From the NCBI GenBank assembly GCA_022495005.1, contig JAGYXB010001325.1, positions 434,001-498,000 on the forward strand: a DNA stretch of 64,000 nt. Direction: 5' to 3'. Shown piece by piece: positions 43,550-55,112 of the stretch (positions are counted from its first letter, which is position 1; every line of letters begins with the position of its first letter). A model generated the notes under the pieces. The model saw only the letters and a program-made list of their open reading frames with translations. It did no database searches and was not told the DNA's origin. Made by a program: the position numbers and the translations under genes. The DNA is from Rhyacophila brunnea (lineage: Eukaryota; Arthropoda; Insecta; Trichoptera; Rhyacophilidae).

Positions 43550-44785
43550 CAATTTTTTTTTTTAATTTAAATTTAAATTCAAATTCAAATTAAAATTTAT
43601 TTATTTTACATATAATAAACATAACAAATTATAAATTTAAAACATTTACAACGTGACATAAAATAAGTGTTAACAATTTTTAAAATAAAAATACAGAGAA
43701 ATGTGAGTTAATAATACAATAAGTAATAAAATAGGAAATAAAACAAGAAAAGAAATAAAATAAAATAACAAAAATAAAAGAAGAGAAGTTCACAGAGTGA
43801 ACTTTGATAGACCATATCTTAAAAACTCATAAAACAACGTCCACCTAAATTCACCCTCACGTAAGTGGAATATATCAATATCCGAAGCGATTTCATTAAA
43901 CATGGTTATTGCCCTCCCAATTGGCATTACTAATGGGAGGTTAGTTCTGCACCTTGGGAGAACAAACAACGGATGCCCTCGATTCCTAAGGTAATTATCA
44001 AAGACACAAGCCAACACCACCAAGAAAGACAGAGTTCACATTTACGCCGCGTATAAGTCTGAAAAAATATGTAGCTAAATAAAGATCCCATCTAAATTTT
44101 AAGCTACATTATGTAAGCATACCTAAGAGAAAGTCAGTCGGATAGATAGAGCCACGGATAATATCCATACAGCCGAAAGTAAAGGAGTCTCAAAAAAATC
44201 TGTTGGACTCTTTCCACCATAAGGCCGTACTTCAACTGATTCTGGGCCCAAACGATAGACCCACTCTCAAGTCAGCTTCTAACTAAGGAGTTATAGAGAA
44301 TTTTTAGTACCGTAACATCCGAAAAGACCCGGGAAGTACGCAAGACAAAGCCCAACATTTTTAGCGCCTTTTTACAAATGGTATCTATATGACCACTAAA
44401 CGACAGTTTACTGTGAAACGTAATGCCAAGATCTCTTACAGATGATATTTGCGAGAGAGCTCTGCCATGCATCGAATATTGGAAAAATAATACACGTGAG
44501 GCGTAAACGATAAAACATTGCATTTATCAATATTGAAGTCCAGTTTGTTACGCCTGCCCCAATCTAATATAATATTATCTATATCAAGTTGGAGTTGACG
44601 ACAATTATTGTCCAAGGTGACAACTTTCATGTAGAGTTTCAAGTCATCAGCACACAACAAAAACATAGCATTTTTAATTACCAATGCTTTATCATTTATA
44701 AAAATCGTGAACAGCAATGGTCCCAAGTTTGAGCCCTGAGGCACACCAGAAAATGTTTCAAATGTCTGTGACTGATAAAGGCCGT
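43550..44785 (-). mobile_element. Jockey/CR1-like LINE copy G1, 5'-truncated
   Basis: Read from right to left: SGVPQGSNLGPLLFTIFIND and a CADDLKLYM active-site block (44436-44744; Cys where Phe/Tyr is usual). In a second frame, SSVRDLGITFHSKLSF and KALKMLGFVLRTSRVF (44272-44523). Then NYLRNRGHPLFVLPRCRTNL and ITMFNEIASDIDIFHLRE (43790-44023). The left edge has AAATTTAAATTCAAATTC microsatellite, the complement of the 3' tail. The family is related to, but not the same as, the ORF2 at 19174. A GGGTCTAGG-type fragment abuts its 5' end. Confidence 0.85.
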
Positions 44786-44814
44786 ACGAGACGTACGATA
44801 CGATAATATGGATA

Positions 44815-45001
44815 TTTATATAAAGCCTTAGGCGTGGTTATTCTTAATCTACAATAAAAAAACATTATGTTAAGAGTAAAATTAATTAAAACTGCTAAGT
44901 AGTAGATAGAAACTGATTAAAATCCATCGTCTACGTTCTGTTTACGTGTCTGCGACAGTGCGGCGTCCAATTGTCCTGACATCCAGTTGTCCTATTCCCT
45001 A
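44815..45001. mobile_element. GGGTCTAGG-type element, right-end fragment
   Basis: Matches 39110-39290: TATAAAGCCTTAGGC, TAAGTAGTAGATAGAAACTG, TACGTGTCTNCGA, AGTGCGGCGTC, AATTGTCCTG and TCCAGTTGTCCT. The left half is missing at the boundary with the LINE copy. Confidence 0.75.
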
Positions 45002-46977
45002 TAATATTATGTTATAATAATTTGTAAATTTTATTATCTAATAAATTCATTGCAATAAAACTAGGATATAAGCAATTTTAATAAGTGTATCAATTGTACT
45101 ATAAAACATTCCAGAAAAATCATTCCCATTGATTATACGGATTCGATACAAAATTTATGACCGGAACCAATATATTTATTTTTTTATCCAATTTAATAAA
45201 AGGAATTGGTTCGCAGGGGGCAGGATGGATAAGTAATTTATTTCGTAATAGAAAATTAACCTCACTTCCGAAAAAGCTGAACCTGGGCATGGAATATTGG
45301 ATTCGAGATGATATCTCTTTACTGTTTATCAGACGCCGCGTCGACCCAGAATAATTTATTGGGCCGTGAGTAAATATTTAATTCCATTTTGATTCCTTGG
45401 GGATGCTTAAACGTATGTAGCATCTACACTATCCAATTCACTATTTATACATTTTTAATATGCGTATTCAATCTTCCAATAGTACAAAGACTATTATACT
45501 TAATTGTTTTTTTCAGAATTCTATTAGATTAACTCGTGTTATTTGCGCTAAATATTTATCTCTAATTTACCTTTCACAATACATTTTAAATCCATAGTTT
45601 ATTCACATTTTTCAAGCATTAAGAACTTGTACAACCCTTAACCTACAATAATAGCGCAATATTTTTTCACGAGTGAGTAAAGTGACCAGCACATCTATTC
45701 TATACACAAGACTGCTTTCAGCAGCTATGGTAGCTATTTAGGGTATATATCGTTTGTATTGAAGTATTAACACTTATTTTAACAATTACAATTAATAAGT
45801 AAGCCATCTAAACGGTCAAAACTGTCTATCATGCTCTAAAATTTACCACAGCCAAAAGAAGTGCTGTTAAAACATAGCACTTATCGTAACAACTACAACT
45901 AACTTATTATAATTGTTACAATAACAACTGTTCACGTATATTTTTTCACTGTTTTAAAAGCATACGGGCATATTGTCATTTTCTACATACGATTTTAATA
46001 AATCATGAACTGAAATGAGAATTAGAATTAGAAATTAAGAATAGGTATATAACATTCCTCGCTACGTATCTTCACATAGTATGGGGTTATATGTACATTG
46101 TATAATACATAACATTTCGCCGTATCACAGTTCTTTGTGAGCTGTTATACTGGAAAGAGATGGCAGTGTGGAAATGAGATCAAAATATGGTGCGTTGTTC
46201 ATGAAGTACCTACATGAGTCAGTTGAAGAACATTGGTTTGATATATCGACTGCTTATTCTGCAAACCGGTTAACTCTATTTGTGCAAATTGTATAGGAAG
46301 GAGAAAACAGATAATAATTTAACTATCGAGCGGAATTTAACAATTCCAAAATACAAATAAGCCGCACTATGAATTAATACACTTTTAAATTTAAGCTTCC
46401 TTTTTATATATAAAGAAAATTTACAGAAAGAACGGAGTTGTTTCATTTACGATATCATTGGACATTTGGTACCTGCAGTTGGGTGTTTTATGTGAAGAAC
46501 GATAACGCATTTATTTATAGGCTTAGAAGTTTTAAATTTTGTGTGAGCATATAAAACCAAATGTTTATAACAAGATGCCATCAAAATCTAATTTTTGGTA
46601 AAAAGTGCAACTGGTTGATTTGCAGATTACGCAGTCTATATACGAATTTATTCTTACAAGAATCTACTTATTTAATTTTTAATCATTCAGAATGTTATAT
46701 AAATTTATACTATATAATTTGTATTTCTAATTAATTATTTGTCTAAATATTTTATTCTGTATTTCCTTCATAAATATTGGGAGTTTTTATTACGTATTTT
46801 TTAAGTTTTCTTTTATTTACAAATCAATTTGATCTCAATGCTATACGGCCATTTGTGTCCGGTTCATCATACTTTTACCTATAATACGGCCAAATACGTA
46901 TATTTTTTCGAATATGCATATACGGCTCCGAAGACAATAATATTAGCTTCATTTTCTTATAAGATATAAATAGATAT
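45002..46977. other. AT-rich noncoding stretch
   Basis: 45157-45354 holds a 65-codon frame without a known domain. A CGACTGCTTATTC-GCAAACC block at 46247 pairs with 8565. Otherwise nothing supported. Confidence 0.45.
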
Positions 46978-46985
46978 ATATAAGG

Positions 46986-47968
46986 CAGGGGAGGGCAAAC
47001 TGCGGCCCGCGGGCCGCATGTGGCCCGCCGGGTATTTTTTTGCGGCCCGCCATCATTAATTGTAATTCTGATTACGAATAACTTTTTTTATATTTTTTTT
47101 TTAAAATATTGACAATAGATTAAAATTTGAAGAATTTGTTGTTTCGTTAATGTATTATCTCAGTATGTCTTCCTTGCGTCTCGTCTCACACTATGTAACC
47201 ACTATTTTCTATGTTGAACATCGTGACACATTTAAATACTTTTAACTCTGCGTTGCAAGGAAAACAAATATATGCTCACAATATGGTGAAGAGTTTGAAT
47301 GGATTTCAATTAAAACTCAAGTTGTTCCTTCGACAAATATCGAATAAGAACGTGGACCACTTTCCAAATTTGAAGTTGCTGAATATACCAGAATATAAAT
47401 TTGAAGAATATGGTAAAATTATTAAAGCTCTGAATGACGATTTTTTACAAAGATTTGGTGACAAGAAGATTGAGACAAGTTTAGCAACAGTACGCGATCC
47501 ATTTTCAATAGATATTGATAGTGTACTGACAGTACAACTTACAAGTACAACTTGAGATTATTGGTCTGCAGTGTGACACTGATTTAAGAGAATTGCATCG
47601 TCGTGAAGATATATCCAAATTTTACAATGCCCTTCATTCAGACAAATTCGAACAACTTAAAGATTATGCAAGAAAAATGTTCGTTGTTTTTGGATCAACC
47701 TATATATGTGAACAAACATTTTCGATCATGAACCTCAATAAAAAAATTTTACGATCAAATATCTCCGATGCCCATTTACAAGCAGTTTTGAAAATATAAA
47801 CCACAAAATTAACACCTGAATTTGAAAAATTGTACAACACTTTCATTCTTCTCATAATTTTTTTAATAATAAATAGTGTATATCTAAAAATGGTATTTTA
47901 CTTGCGGCCCGCCGCACATTTTGAATTTTTGAATTTGGCCCTCCATCCAAAAAGTTTGCCCGCCCCTG
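46986..47968 (+). mobile_element. hAT transposon derivative with perfect 8-bp target duplication
   Basis: The ends are CAGGGGAGGGCAAACT and the complement of CAGGGGCGGGCAAACTTTTT, both followed inside by GCGGCCCGC-rich subterminal sequence. ATATAAGG is duplicated at 46978-46985 and 47969-47976. The interior keeps only the C-terminal part of a transposase, split by a frameshift. This 983-bp size implies a large internal deletion from an autonomous hAT. The sequence right of it is LINE coding sequence (copy G2). Confidence 0.93.
47211..47799 (+). pseudogene. hAT transposase C-terminal remnant
   Basis: Frame 1 (47211-47555) has HLNTFNSALQGKQIYAHNMV and HFPNLKLLNIPEYKFEEY. Frame 2 (47593-47799) has the dimerisation-domain signature FVVFGSTYICEQTFSIMNLNKK and ISDAHLQAVLKI. 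These match the GTF2IRD2/SCAND3/ZBED-like branch of hAT transposases (LxxKxF..LPxxS). The N-terminal DNA-binding and catalytic DD parts are absent and a frameshift splits the rest, so it is non-functional. Confidence 0.85.
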
Positions 47969-47976
47969 ATATAAGG

Positions 47977-48725
47977 TAACAAAGCGCTTAAAATATTGGG
48001 CTTCGTCATCCGTACTTCCCGGGTCTTTTCAGATGTTACGGTATTAAAACTTTTATTTAATTCTTTAGTTCGAAGCAGACTTGAAAGTGGGTCTATTGTT
48101 TGGGCACCGCACCAGTTGAAGTATGGTCTTATGGTGGAGAGGGTACAGAAGAAATTCTTGAGACTCCTTTACTTGAGGTTGTATGGATACTATCCGTGGC
48201 TTTATCCAACTGACTTTCTCTTAGGCATGCTTACATACTGCAGTCTGCAATTTAGAAGAAATCTTTATTTAGCTACGTATTTTTTTCGACTTATACAAGG
48301 TATAAATGAGAACTCTGCCATTCTGGGCAGTGTTGACCTGTGTGTCCCTGATAACTATCTTAGAAATAGAGACCATCAGTTGTTTATTCTCCCAAGGTGC
48401 AGAACCAACCTGCCACTGGTAATGCCAATTGGGAGAGTGATAACTATGTTCAACGAAATTGCTTCGGGTGTTGATATATTCCACCTACGTGAGAATGAGC
48501 TTAGGTGGATGTTGTTTTATAAATCTTAAAATAGGGTCTGCTTAACTCATCCGGTGTACTTCCTTGTACCTATCTAATTCATCTACTGATATATCTCTTT
48601 TTTTATGTAATACTGTTATATTTATATATATTTGTTTCTAAATGTCATGTTGTGAACGTCTTAAACTTATAATTTGTAATGTCCACAATATGTTAAAAAA
48701 ATAAATGAATTGAATTGAATTGAAT
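47977..48725 (+). mobile_element. Jockey/CR1-like LINE copy G2, 5'-truncated, next to the hAT
   Basis: The coding part 47996-48529 is open for 177 codons: GFVIRTSRVFSDVTVLKLL, RSRLESGSIVWAPHQLKYGL, KFLRLLYLRLYGYYPWLYPT, NYLRNRDHQLFILPRCRTNL, ITMFNEIASGVDIFHLRE. It is the best preserved copy of this family. The frame continues upstream to the hAT border (KALK-ILGF). The 3' UTR includes TTGTGAACGT ... AATGTCCACAA and ends in a GAATT-repeat tail (48700-48725). Confidence 0.87.
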
Positions 48726-49114
48726 AAGGCTCAGAATCCCAGTCCATAGACATTGGGTTATGTACTCAAAAGTAGAGAAAAGAACTTCATCTTTTGGTTC
48801 CAAATGCAGTACAAACATCAAGTCGTGGAAGCATGAAATTGTTATTTGTACAGACATACATTTTCTAAATGCATTTTTACCTTGCCATTCCAAGAATTCA
48901 AGTCGCTTTGGGAAGCAAATAATATCAAATTTAATTCATTCGAGGAAAACATACCGTGTGCATCTTTTCACAAGTGACTGTTGTAGTCGGATGTAATATT
49001 ATGACTTAAAAGTTTATTTATGTGCACTGTGTATCTGACGGAATTATATAACTATTTATATTTGCTTTCTCATTGTATATAAAGTTCAACGTATGTTGAA
49101 TTTTTAAGAGGATT
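48726..49114. other. Noncoding stretch
   Basis: Overlapping open frames of 78 (plus) and 66 (minus) codons at 48693-48996 have no recognised domain. Confidence 0.4.
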
Positions 49115-49122
49115 ACTTAGTT

Positions 49123-49999
49123 CAGGGTTTCCCAAACATTTTCTGCAATGGAACACTTCGCAAACCCGGAAATTTTAACTGGACACTTAGTTTATTTTTT
49201 TATGTTATTTATTAGCGCGGCTAACCGTTCTGTCAATTTTGGTAACTGTCGTTAAACTGACAAGACTTGTCAGCCGGTCAGGTAAAAACAATATACCCCA
49301 TCTTTTTCATGCGCACGATGTGAGAAAAGATAGTCCTCCGCCTGTACATAGATCATGGCCCCCACATCTCGAAGTGGGCCCCAGGCTAGGAACCTTGGCG
49401 GACCCCCTACTTATCGCTCAGGTTAAAGGCAATGTGATGATCTGCAGTTGTATATTCCAAATGGTGCTCGACGTAAAATTAAGGGCATTTTTAGTGATTT
49501 TTTTGTATTTTAATACACCCACTTTAATGATAAAATGCACAATTATGGACATGTAAAATATCGACAATAATTAAAAATTGGAAAAATCACATATTATTAA
49601 ATGTTTGTATGCCTGAAGTAAAACAGCACCACAGGCGACATTTTTTTACGATTAGTGCATGTTTGTGATGTGTGTTTATCTCACTTGGCTGGTTGATCTC
49701 TCACGCCGGGCACCCCGTAAGCCCGGGCCTCTAGGCTAGAGGCCTGTCAATCCCCACCCTCTTTTGGGAGCCATGACCTAGATATTTGAGGTCATAAACA
49801 TCAGTAGAGATTGATCATCACTCGCCTTTCAATATGAAGAAGATTCTTTAATTATTTTAGTTTTACTTATTTTATTTCTACTTAGTAGAAGATCTTTAAA
49901 TGTGTTGCAGTTCATAAAACCTTTCTAAATGGTCGCGGAACACCTATTCAGGTTTAGCGAAATACTGGTGTTCCACGGAACATAGTTTGGGAAACCCTG
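49123..49999. mobile_element. hAT-type MITE, non-autonomous
   Basis: The left end CAGGGTTTCCCAAACATTTT is complemented by GTTTGGGAAACCCTG at the right. Beyond the terminal 15 bp, AATGGAACACTTCGC and GTGTTCCACGGAACA also correspond. Near-perfect 8-bp target duplications flank it, ACTTAGTT (49115-49122) and ACATAGTT (50000-50007). The interior has GC-rich patches (49340-49420, 49700-49790) related to 15290 and 15650. There is no transposase. Confidence 0.88.
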
Positions 50000-50007
50000 A
50001 CATAGTT

Positions 50008-51603
50008 TATTAACTGCTTTGGTAATAATATAATATCTATTTCAAACATCATTGTAAAAATTCATCAACGCAATTGCACGCATACTTTTACTAGATATAC
50101 AAAATTTATTATTATATTGTTAACTATTAACGGATTTGGCCGAAAACCTTAGCCGAAAGAATAGTTTACAACTTTGTAGTTGTTATAGAGATGTAAATAT
50201 TATAAAATATTATCATTTATTAGTCTGAATCTATTCACTGCTGGATGAATGCCTCTTTAAGCTGATTACACTTCTCTAATGCCATGTACTTCCGCAAAAC
50301 TCAACCATTCCATCGATCCAGCGGCCTCTAGGATCCACTGTATGACGGCATTTGTCCAGCGATTAACAACTCACCGAGCGATATTCCAGCCCATTGCCAT
50401 TTCATCTGCTGAGCGACCTCTATCACATCGCGTAATCTTGTCTCCTTTTATGTCCATTGGTTTTTTTGTGATCTTTACCTGTTATGCCAAACATGCACCT
50501 TTCCCTACCACGTTGCGCTACTTGTATTTTTTGGATTTCTTTTCCATTAAGAAGCCATGTTCCATATGCATACGCGAGCGTTAGTAGCACAAATTGGTTG
50601 AACACTTTACGCTTAATACACAATGGAAGGTCACTTTTAAAGATTATATTCAGGTACTAAATGCTTTTATGTAAATTAGTATTAAAATAAATGTGTTCAT
50701 CGAACCCAACCGTAAAAATACCTAGAAATTATATATATTATATTATAGAAATTATATACTATTAGCCCAGTTTCACAATATAGCCCCGAACGTGATGCAA
50801 TTGATATCAGTATAACTCCTAGATTCCACGACTGTGTGAAACCAAAGATATCAGCCAGAATACATCACGAGATTTTTTTTAAATATACATTTGTTTTAAA
50901 TATCTACTAAATCAAAAAGTGTATTTATGTATGGATTATTAAATTATTCTAAGCCCCAATGAAATACGCATATTTATAAAATATTTTATGAATAAATTCA
51001 GGTTTTTCAATGTATTTTTCCAATAAGAGAGGAAAAGTAACTCCTTGAGTATTTTTCTGCCTGATATATTTTTAAGAAGCTTTCGTAAATTATTGGTAAT
51101 ATATTTTCATTTCATCAGTTATTTATAACTTAGTTCAATTAATGATAATTGAGTGGAGTTTTGCGAGTCTGCAGTCTAGAGATATAAGAACATTTTATTT
51201 TTAATTCATAAGAGTCTTATATTATTAGATAATAAAGTTATGAAATAGTAGAAAATTTCTATCAATAGTTAATATTTCAATTTAATGTTCAAGAAGTTTC
51301 TAGCATCTAAGAATCAAGGTAAATACTTATTATTCATACTTTCCCTCCTCTTTTTCTTTAGTAGTGTGAACTTTCAATTATTCATGGTGGAAATGCATTG
51401 TTTTATTGATTTAAATAAAATAAAATTTTATCGTACTAATTTCAATTGTATTATATAACTGGACCGGTTTTGTCCGCCTCAGAGTGACATTTTCAACAAG
51501 TAAAGCATATACAACAAACATACATTTACACTAATTAATTTAAAAGAGTGAATATTTTTGTCTCTGGTAGGAGTGGAGGAGGGTGGAGGTAGGCTGTTTA
51601 GAT
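50008..51603. other. AT-rich noncoding stretch
   Basis: A 101-codon plus-strand frame at 50279-50584, overlapped by a minus-strand frame, shows no recognised domain; the sequence there (50270-50580) is a little more complex. Otherwise nothing supported. Confidence 0.4.
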
Positions 51604-51950
51604 TCGACATAAATAGTGCACACTAAACTTTGTCTGTGAAACGTATTTAATTGTATTAAATAAGACTACAATATTGTGTAGATAGTGTTTGTTAGTTGTT
51701 AAAATTTATTATGGCTTGCCTATAGCAAACCATAATCGATAAAAAATATTCTTCTATCTATAAAATATCTAAAATTATGTATGGGTCAATGGCATGGATA
51801 TTTTATAGATAAACGAATATTTTTTTTTAAATTATAGGTTTAATTAAATTTTAAAAACTAGCAAAAACTATCTACGCATTGTAGTCTTAGTTCAATGAAA
51901 ACAAAAATATGCTTGACTGACAAAATTTAGTGTGAAATATTTATGTCGGA
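51604..51950. mobile_element. MITE family TCCGACATAAATAGTGC, copy 2
   Basis: The left end TCGACATAAATAGTGCACAC then TAAACTTTGTC is the near complement of the right end GACAAAATTTAGTGTG ... ATTTATGTCGGA. The interior has AAACCATAATCGATAAAAAA and CTAAAATTATGTATG, as in copy 1, and an inner inverted pair around AAATATTCTTCTATCTATAA. Confidence 0.75.
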
Positions 51951-53032
51951 TCTCATCAGTCTACTTCTATGCATTTGCCACTCCATAATATGCCATATGG
52001 ATGGATCGGAATATTTCAATTACTCCAAAAATTATACTTACACACAAATTAGTGTTCTTATTTCTGTACGGTGTCAAGTCATGGAGCATGAGGACAAAGA
52101 AGCGGAAGGAAATCGATGCTTTTGAAATTTGGTATTGGTGCTGAATGCTTCGTATTTCTTGGACAGAGTACATAACGAATCAGTCAACCATTTAGAGACT
52201 ACAGACAAAGGAGCGGCTCTCAACAATTGCAGTATTTAGACATATTTTGTAGTTTTAGGTAACCTCCAGGGAAGACGAAGTGGAGAATGATCGTCGCCGC
52301 ACTGGAGCGACAAAGTGCAGTAGCTCACTGAGGGAAACCTTCACTCTTTCCTGAGAGAAACAGAAGACCAAAAAGCAGAGACCGCAATTTTAAGGTGGTC
52401 ACGAATTTTATCCATGAGGAAAACACCTTTATCATTAGTTATATTATAACAAGTACGAGTGCAAATGGCTGAAATATTTAATGTTTTCTCAAACCAATTA
52501 TATTATTTACTAAACATTAAAGAAGAAGAATAATCATCATAGCCTCAGCAAAGATCAACCACAGTAAAGTTAAAACATAAATTTAATTTAATATCACCAC
52601 CTGTTTGCCTTTATGACTATACCTGCGCGGAAGACTAATGCTATGCACGTAATGATTGAGAGTGGTATTAAATTTACTATGGCATTAATTTTCCAGACTT
52701 CTCTCTTTCCTGTACATGTTTATTATCTGCAGTCAGCCATCGCATAACTTTGCCCTACAACTTTTAATCAACCATCTTTATGATCCTTTTTCGCTTTTAT
52801 TAACCTTTTAGCACTATGCAGAAGCCTACGAAGTATATGACGCACTGCAGTTAATTTTATAACACGATATTAAAAAAATGCATTAAACTATCAACATAAT
52901 TAAAAGAATAATAATATGTTAATTGATTAAAGTTTATACTATCCCTTTTAAGTAATTTTTTGTGATCTTTATGCACTATTCACACTTAAAAAATAGTAAA
53001 TGCACACTGACAATAAATATGAACATACTTAA
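51951..53032. other. Noncoding stretch
   Basis: Around 52190-52390 there is a more complex patch (CCAGGGAAGACGAAGTGGAG) that might be a decayed LINE C-terminus, but I cannot fix a frame. Otherwise nothing supported. Confidence 0.35.
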
Positions 53033-53190
53033 GTTGAAAACATATCAGAAAAAAACATATTTGAAAAAATACGAAGCTCAACGAGATTTGAACCTGTATA
53101 ATCAATCACTGGTATCGCGCCAACTATTGAATCTGAGATGTTTTCAAATTACGTAATGTTCAATGCATGGAATGTTGCATTCTCAAAATA
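53033..53190 (-). repeat. SINE family A, rearranged copy
   Basis: The minus strand has the tRNA-like part GGCGCGATACCAGTGATTGA then CAGGTTCAAATCTCGTTGAGC (B box) and CTTCGTATTTTTTCAAATATG. The flanking GATGTTTTCAA and GGAATGTTGCATTCTCAAA tail lies in plus orientation, opposite to the head. Compared with 53405-53600, head and tail have been inverted relative to each other. Confidence 0.6.
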
Positions 53191-53404
53191 TTGTGAATTA
53201 TTAGTTGAATAAAAGAAATACTTTATTAATTTTTTTTAGCAAGTTTAAGTAGATGTTATAACTAAAATGATTGACGAGAGCCGGGCGTCGGTTAGTAATA
53301 ATCAAGATAATTAATATTCATTGATTCAATATACAAAAACCGACAGTCAATAATAACGCAGTTTGATAAGCATTTCATGAATGACCTAGTAGTTTAAATT
53401 TTTG

Positions 53405-53600
53405 CAATTAGATAAAGCACTCGTAGCATAATTGGTTAATGCAACAGTTGGTGCGATACCAATGGTTATACGGGTTCAAATCTCGTCGAGCTTCGTATTT
53501 TTTCAAATATGATTTTTTCTAGTGGGTATATATCTAAGATGTTTTCAATGTATGTATGTTCAATATATGGAATGTTACATTCTCAAATTCTCACTCATTT
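53405..53600 (+). mobile_element. SINE family A, best copy
   Basis: The tRNA-like head has CGTAGCATAATTGGTTAATG (A-box-like, as in tRNA genes with GG-dihydrouridine loop) and ACGGGTTCAAATCTCGTCG (B-box-like). It continues with CTTCGTATTTTTTCAAATATG and a body with GATGTTTTCAATGTATG and GGAATGTTACATTCTCAAA. It is too long and too poorly paired at the acceptor stem to be a plain tRNA gene. Confidence 0.7.
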
Positions 53601-53751
53601 AATAAATAAGTGCAATAAAACAATCTAAAAACCTTCTTATCAACTAATTCAAGGATCAAGTATAAAACCAAATTTGAATATTTTAAGTGTTTGTAAAAAC
53701 CCGTAATAGATAATAATATATATATACTCACTATTAATACATTCAGTAAAG

Positions 53752-54475
53752 ATGCTGTGCGGAGCGATACAGAAACAGACACGAAGATTACTGAGGACAG
53801 AGATTCAGATTAATTCTAAGAATCCATCAACTATTATTACCTGCTGTTTATGTACATGAATATTCGATAAATTACGATTTTTGATAAAGTTTGCAATTGG
53901 GAAATCTGTCGACCTCTGCATTATTGCAACTTCGAGTGTTTACATCGAAACATGTCACACATGTAGAATAATATGACTGTAGATGTGAAGATTTGTTGAG
54001 GTTTTGTATATAACTTTAGAACTGCCATGTTATTGCATAATATGGTCATTGATAGACCATTGACAATAACGCAATGGAAATGAGATAGTTGTCATTGAGC
54101 CTTCCTAGGATACAGTTGTCTTTCGGCATTCCTGTAATGTATTGGAAAAGCGCCACTTCCATGTCTCTCGCCATATCTAAATTCTAAATTAATGTAAACC
54201 ATTCAACTCAAACTTAAATCAATGTGACAATCATTTTTAATGCCGTGTTTATCCGAACATTATTACTTCAAAATAAAACCAAGAAAATATCAATATGTGT
54301 TTCTCTTTATCACTGCCGAAATATATTATGTTACACACACACAAGCAACCATCAGAATTTTAAACTTAACATCGGGGGTAAAAAAACAATATCCTCGTCA
54401 TCCCCCCCGACAGATTATTCTTAAGTTGTTGAAATAGCGCTGACAAGGCCCGAGTTCATTGACCGCTACACTCTA
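53752..54475 (+). repeat. Dispersed repeat F, interrupted copy
   Basis: The left block (53752-53810: GATGCTGTGCGGAGCGATAC, GACACGAAGATTACTGA) and right block (54425-54475: GTTGTTGAAATAGCGCT, AAGGCCCGAGTTCATTGACC) match the two parts of 41238-41395. About 600 bp of unrelated sequence lies between them. No terminal repeats of the inserted part were identified. Confidence 0.5.
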
Positions 54476-54944
54476 AATGAATTTATTATCAATAATAAAG
54501 AAAGGATTAACGTTTAAAAATATATATTAAATAGATTGCAAGCTTAAATGTTTAGTGAATAAATTAAGACATTAATACAGAAGCTTTCAGAGTAAAAAGA
54601 TGTATACAAGACAACCTTAAATTCTTTTGGAATCGAGACATCTGCCATGAGTTAGTATGTCGTCTATGTAATTCGCAACATGCGTCGCCAGCACCACATT
54701 TATAATGCGTTTATCTTATTACCCCTTTTCTATATTACTGTGGTCCGCATCTCAACGACATAGAAAAAGAGGGAGAAAAGACCTACGTAACTCTTTTATT
54801 ATGCCAGTTGTCCTGGTGACATATACCTAAGGTATATTTAAGTGCTCACATGTTTGCAATTTTGAACATGTTAGTTTGCAATTTCTCTCAATGTTACCAA
54901 GTTACAGTCAGATATTTTTGAATTTTACTATAATATCTATCAAC
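54476..54944. other. Noncoding stretch
   Basis: Nothing supported. Confidence 0.45.
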
Positions 54945-55112
54945 ACATACTATTTCAATATTAATACTATCGACCGAAGGTACTTGATGGAATTTGAATT
55001 TGAATTCTAATAGATTTAAGTGTTGTACTATTCCATTTGAGTCGTGTTTTGCGACCCGGGTTTCGTCTTTCGGCATCTTCAGCGGCTGTGTATACTCACA
55101 CAAAAGGACTAC
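54945..55112 (-). repeat. Hammerhead-bearing repeat, copy C
   Basis: On the minus strand: GTGTGTATACACAGCCG, the ribozyme-like core, GCAAAACACGACTCAAATGG, AATAGTACAACACTTAAATC, then CAAGTACCTTCGGTCGATAG. It corresponds to copies A and B but lacks their upstream part. Confidence 0.7.
55050..55087 (-). ncRNA. Hammerhead-ribozyme-like motif, copy C
   Basis: CTGAAGA, TGCC-GAAA-GAC, GAAACCCGGGTC, GCAAAAC. All core positions are present; A15.1/U16.1 pair, ACCCGGGT is self-complementary (helix III in cis with a minimal loop, or in a dimer) and GTC precedes the expected cut. With the consensus GTGC upstream, three helix I pairs would form, but here the upstream bases read GCCG, so helix I is weakened. 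Confidence 0.45.

Noticed and set aside
50279..50584. 101-codon open frame as a host gene
   Set aside because: No recognisable domain, no splice or promoter signals, and an overlapping frame on the other strand.
52190..52390. LINE C-terminus (GRRSGE-like)
   Set aside because: Only a few residues look right and stops follow at once; the frame could not be fixed.
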